Below, in pieces: positions 28,758 to 29,697 of a DNA stretch of 29,697 bases; positions within the stretch are counted from its first letter, which is position 1; each line of letters begins with the position of its first letter. Location: the NCBI GenBank assembly GCA_964423175.1, contig CAYRDM010000002.1, positions 1-29,697 of the forward strand, given 5' to 3'. Made by a program: the position numbers and the translations under genes. The notes beneath the pieces are model-generated. The model was not told the DNA's origin. It saw nothing but the letters and a program-made list of their open reading frames with translations, and did not search any database. The DNA is from JBGQJN01 sp964423175 (lineage in GTDB: Bacteria; Patescibacteriota; Minisyncoccia; 2-02-FULL-40-12; IGHO2-01-FULL-4-A).

Positions 28758-29637
28758 AGTCTAGTATTGTTTTTGCTATTTTATTAAGCTCCTCGAGACT
28801 GGCAAACTTTATAACTATGTTTCCGCCGCTTGCACCGCTTTTTATATAAACCGCGGCACCAAGATTCTTTGATAGATTCTGCTGTAATTCATCGAACCTA
28901 GAACCTGCAACCGGCCTAACTGAACCCCCCTGAGATATTTTGTGTTCTTTGGCAGCGCCCTCCAGATCTCTCACAGCAACTCCGCCTGAAATAATCTGTC
29001 TATACATCTCGCGCTGCTTTTTCTCGTCTTTAAACGAGAGAAGAGCTCTGGCATGCGTTCTGCTTATCTTGCCCATTCTCAACCCAGCCTTGATGTCTGC
29101 CGGCAAATCAAGGAGCCTGACTGCGTTTGCCACAACCTCCCTGCTCTTGCCAACCTTAGATGCAATATCCTTTTGGGTAAGTTTAAATTCGTTTGCTAAC
29201 CTTGTGTACGCCTCCGCCTCTTCAAGAGGATTGAGGTCTTCACGCTGTAGATTTTCTACTAAAGCAACCTCCAACTTAATTTGATTCTCATCAAAATTAT
29301 CTTTTACAATCGCCGGCACATGAGGCAAACCAGCCAATTTGGCTGCTCGCCAACGACGCTCACCAGCAATTATCTCGTAAGTAACATCCAATCCCCTGTC
29401 GGTTTCATGTTCAGTTTTTGTAACAAGCAAAGGTTGGAGTATGCCGTATTTCTTTATTGAAGTGGCCAACTCCTCCAAACCATTTTTATCAAAATCCTGC
29501 CTAGGCTGTTTTGAATTAGCCCTGACCTTGTTTATTTCAATATAAAAAACGTTGTCTTGGATCTTCGGAGTTACTTTATTTGTTTTGGCTGGGATCAAGG
29601 ACTCAAGTCCTCTCCCCAACCCGAATAATTTTTTCAT
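28756..29637 (-). CDS. parB: Chromosome partitioning protein ParB
   Basis: 293-residue CTP-dependent clamp that loads at parS and organises the origin region. The order is: N-terminal 'LGRGLESLIP' (ParA-stimulating region); 'NSKQPRQDFDKNGLEELATS'; the CTP-binding motif 'GERRWRAAKLAGL'; 'ENLQREDLNPLEEAEAY'; a helix-turn-helix 'LTQKDIASKVGKSREVVANA'; and a C-terminal dimerisation domain ('NIVIKFASLEELNKIA'). Its ATG overlaps the parA stop by 4 bp (ATGA). No consensus parS site was found in the window. Confidence 0.97.
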   Translation of the reverse strand: MKKLFGLGRGLESLIPAKTNKVTPKIQDNVFYIEINKVRANSKQPRQDFDKNGLEELATSIKKYGILQPLLVTKTEHETDRGLDVTYEIIAGERRWRAAKLAGLPHVPAIVKDNFDENQIKLEVALVENLQREDLNPLEEAEAYTRLANEFKLTQKDIASKVGKSREVVANAVRLLDLPADIKAGLRMGKISRTHARALLSFKDEKKQREMYRQIISGGVAVRDLEGAAKEHKISQGGSVRPVAGSRFDELQQNLSKNLGAAVYIKSGASGGNIVIKFASLEELNKIAKTILD

Positions 29638-29697
29638 GAAAGTTTCAAAACTTCTTCAGCTAATTCTTTATAGGCTTGCGCTCCTTTGGATCCTTGA
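29634..29697 (-). CDS. parA: ParA ATPase, C-terminal fragment
   Basis: Only the last 20 codons lie in the window ('GSKGAQAYKELAEEVLKLS' and TGA). The tail matches the usual end of Soj/ParA ('G...Y..LA.E'), and the 4-bp overlap with parB is the normal parAB arrangement. The rest of the gene continues beyond the right edge. Confidence 0.85.
   Translation of the reverse strand, partial: QGSKGAQAYKELAEEVLKLS

Noticed and set aside
29631..29645. TTTCATGAAA palindrome at the parA-parB junction, as a parS site
   Set aside because: It lacks the ACGT centre of the parS consensus TGTTTCACGTGAAACA, and simply reflects the overlapping stop and start codons.
1..29697. CRISPR arrays, insertion sequences, prophage or rRNA genes
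   Set aside because: I saw no regularly spaced repeats, transposase, integrase, phage or rRNA sequence anywhere in the window.

Overview
The window looks like a chromosome fragment from a Candidate Phyla Radiation bacterium, most likely a Parcubacteria member. This rests on compact ribosomal proteins, short proteins packed nose to tail, many TTG/GTG starts with weak Shine-Dalgarno sequences, AT-rich DNA, a complete streamlined type IV pilus (T4P) cluster, and several lineage-type hypothetical proteins. TGA is used as a stop (for example at 3617-3619 and 8289-8291), so this is genetic code 11 and not the UGA=Gly code of Gracilibacteria/SR1. The lineage is inferred from gene style, not from a phylogeny.

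Layout. 1-1555 (minus): ribosomal proteins S7 and S12 behind a small M50 membrane protease. 1606-3619 (plus): ribosomal protein L28, two hypothetical proteins and tRNA-Pro(GGG); a short minus-strand transcription unit (2645-2947) lies between them. 3622-9713 (minus): a NUDIX hydrolase, an adenylate-kinase-like enzyme and a ComEC-type metallo-beta-lactamase in one operon, then the ComEC channel, a membrane protein with a HEPN-like motif, and GatA. 9679-10050 (plus): a self-contained 88-aa gene splits gatA from gatC. 10054-12358 (minus): gatC and ligA. 12452-15798 (minus): one very large Cys-rich surface protein interrupted by a scaffolding gap. 15902-16733: a secreted protein with an ideal promoter, a structured leader and higher GC than its neighbours. 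16730-27900 (minus): a T4P locus in the order pilM, pilN, pilO, small PilP-like gene, pilB, pilT, pilC, major pilin, pilD, DUF4430-like gene, four minor pilins and one membrane protein. 27997-28734 (plus): comF. 28756-29697 (minus): parB and the 3' end of parA.

How the genes fit together. T4P assembly and retraction ATPases, the ComEC channel, a separate ComEC-type MBL enzyme and ComF together suggest DNA uptake, which would suit an organism that scavenges nucleotides. The adhesin-like protein (four disintegrin-like modules, Ig/PKD/FN3-like domains, a dockerin-like EF-hand pair) could serve contact with a host cell alongside the pili. Its coding region carries a G8 tract and a 100-N gap flanked by a 55-bp exact duplicate that is probably a de Bruijn-graph overlap.

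Most unusual points: the disintegrin-like adhesin; two short genes with near-consensus promoters and terminators of their own, placed antisense or opposite to neighbours; the leader and promoter of the 216-aa secreted protein; and a terminator hairpin that encodes the same C-terminus in two convergent genes. All assignments come from reading the sequence; no database search was run.
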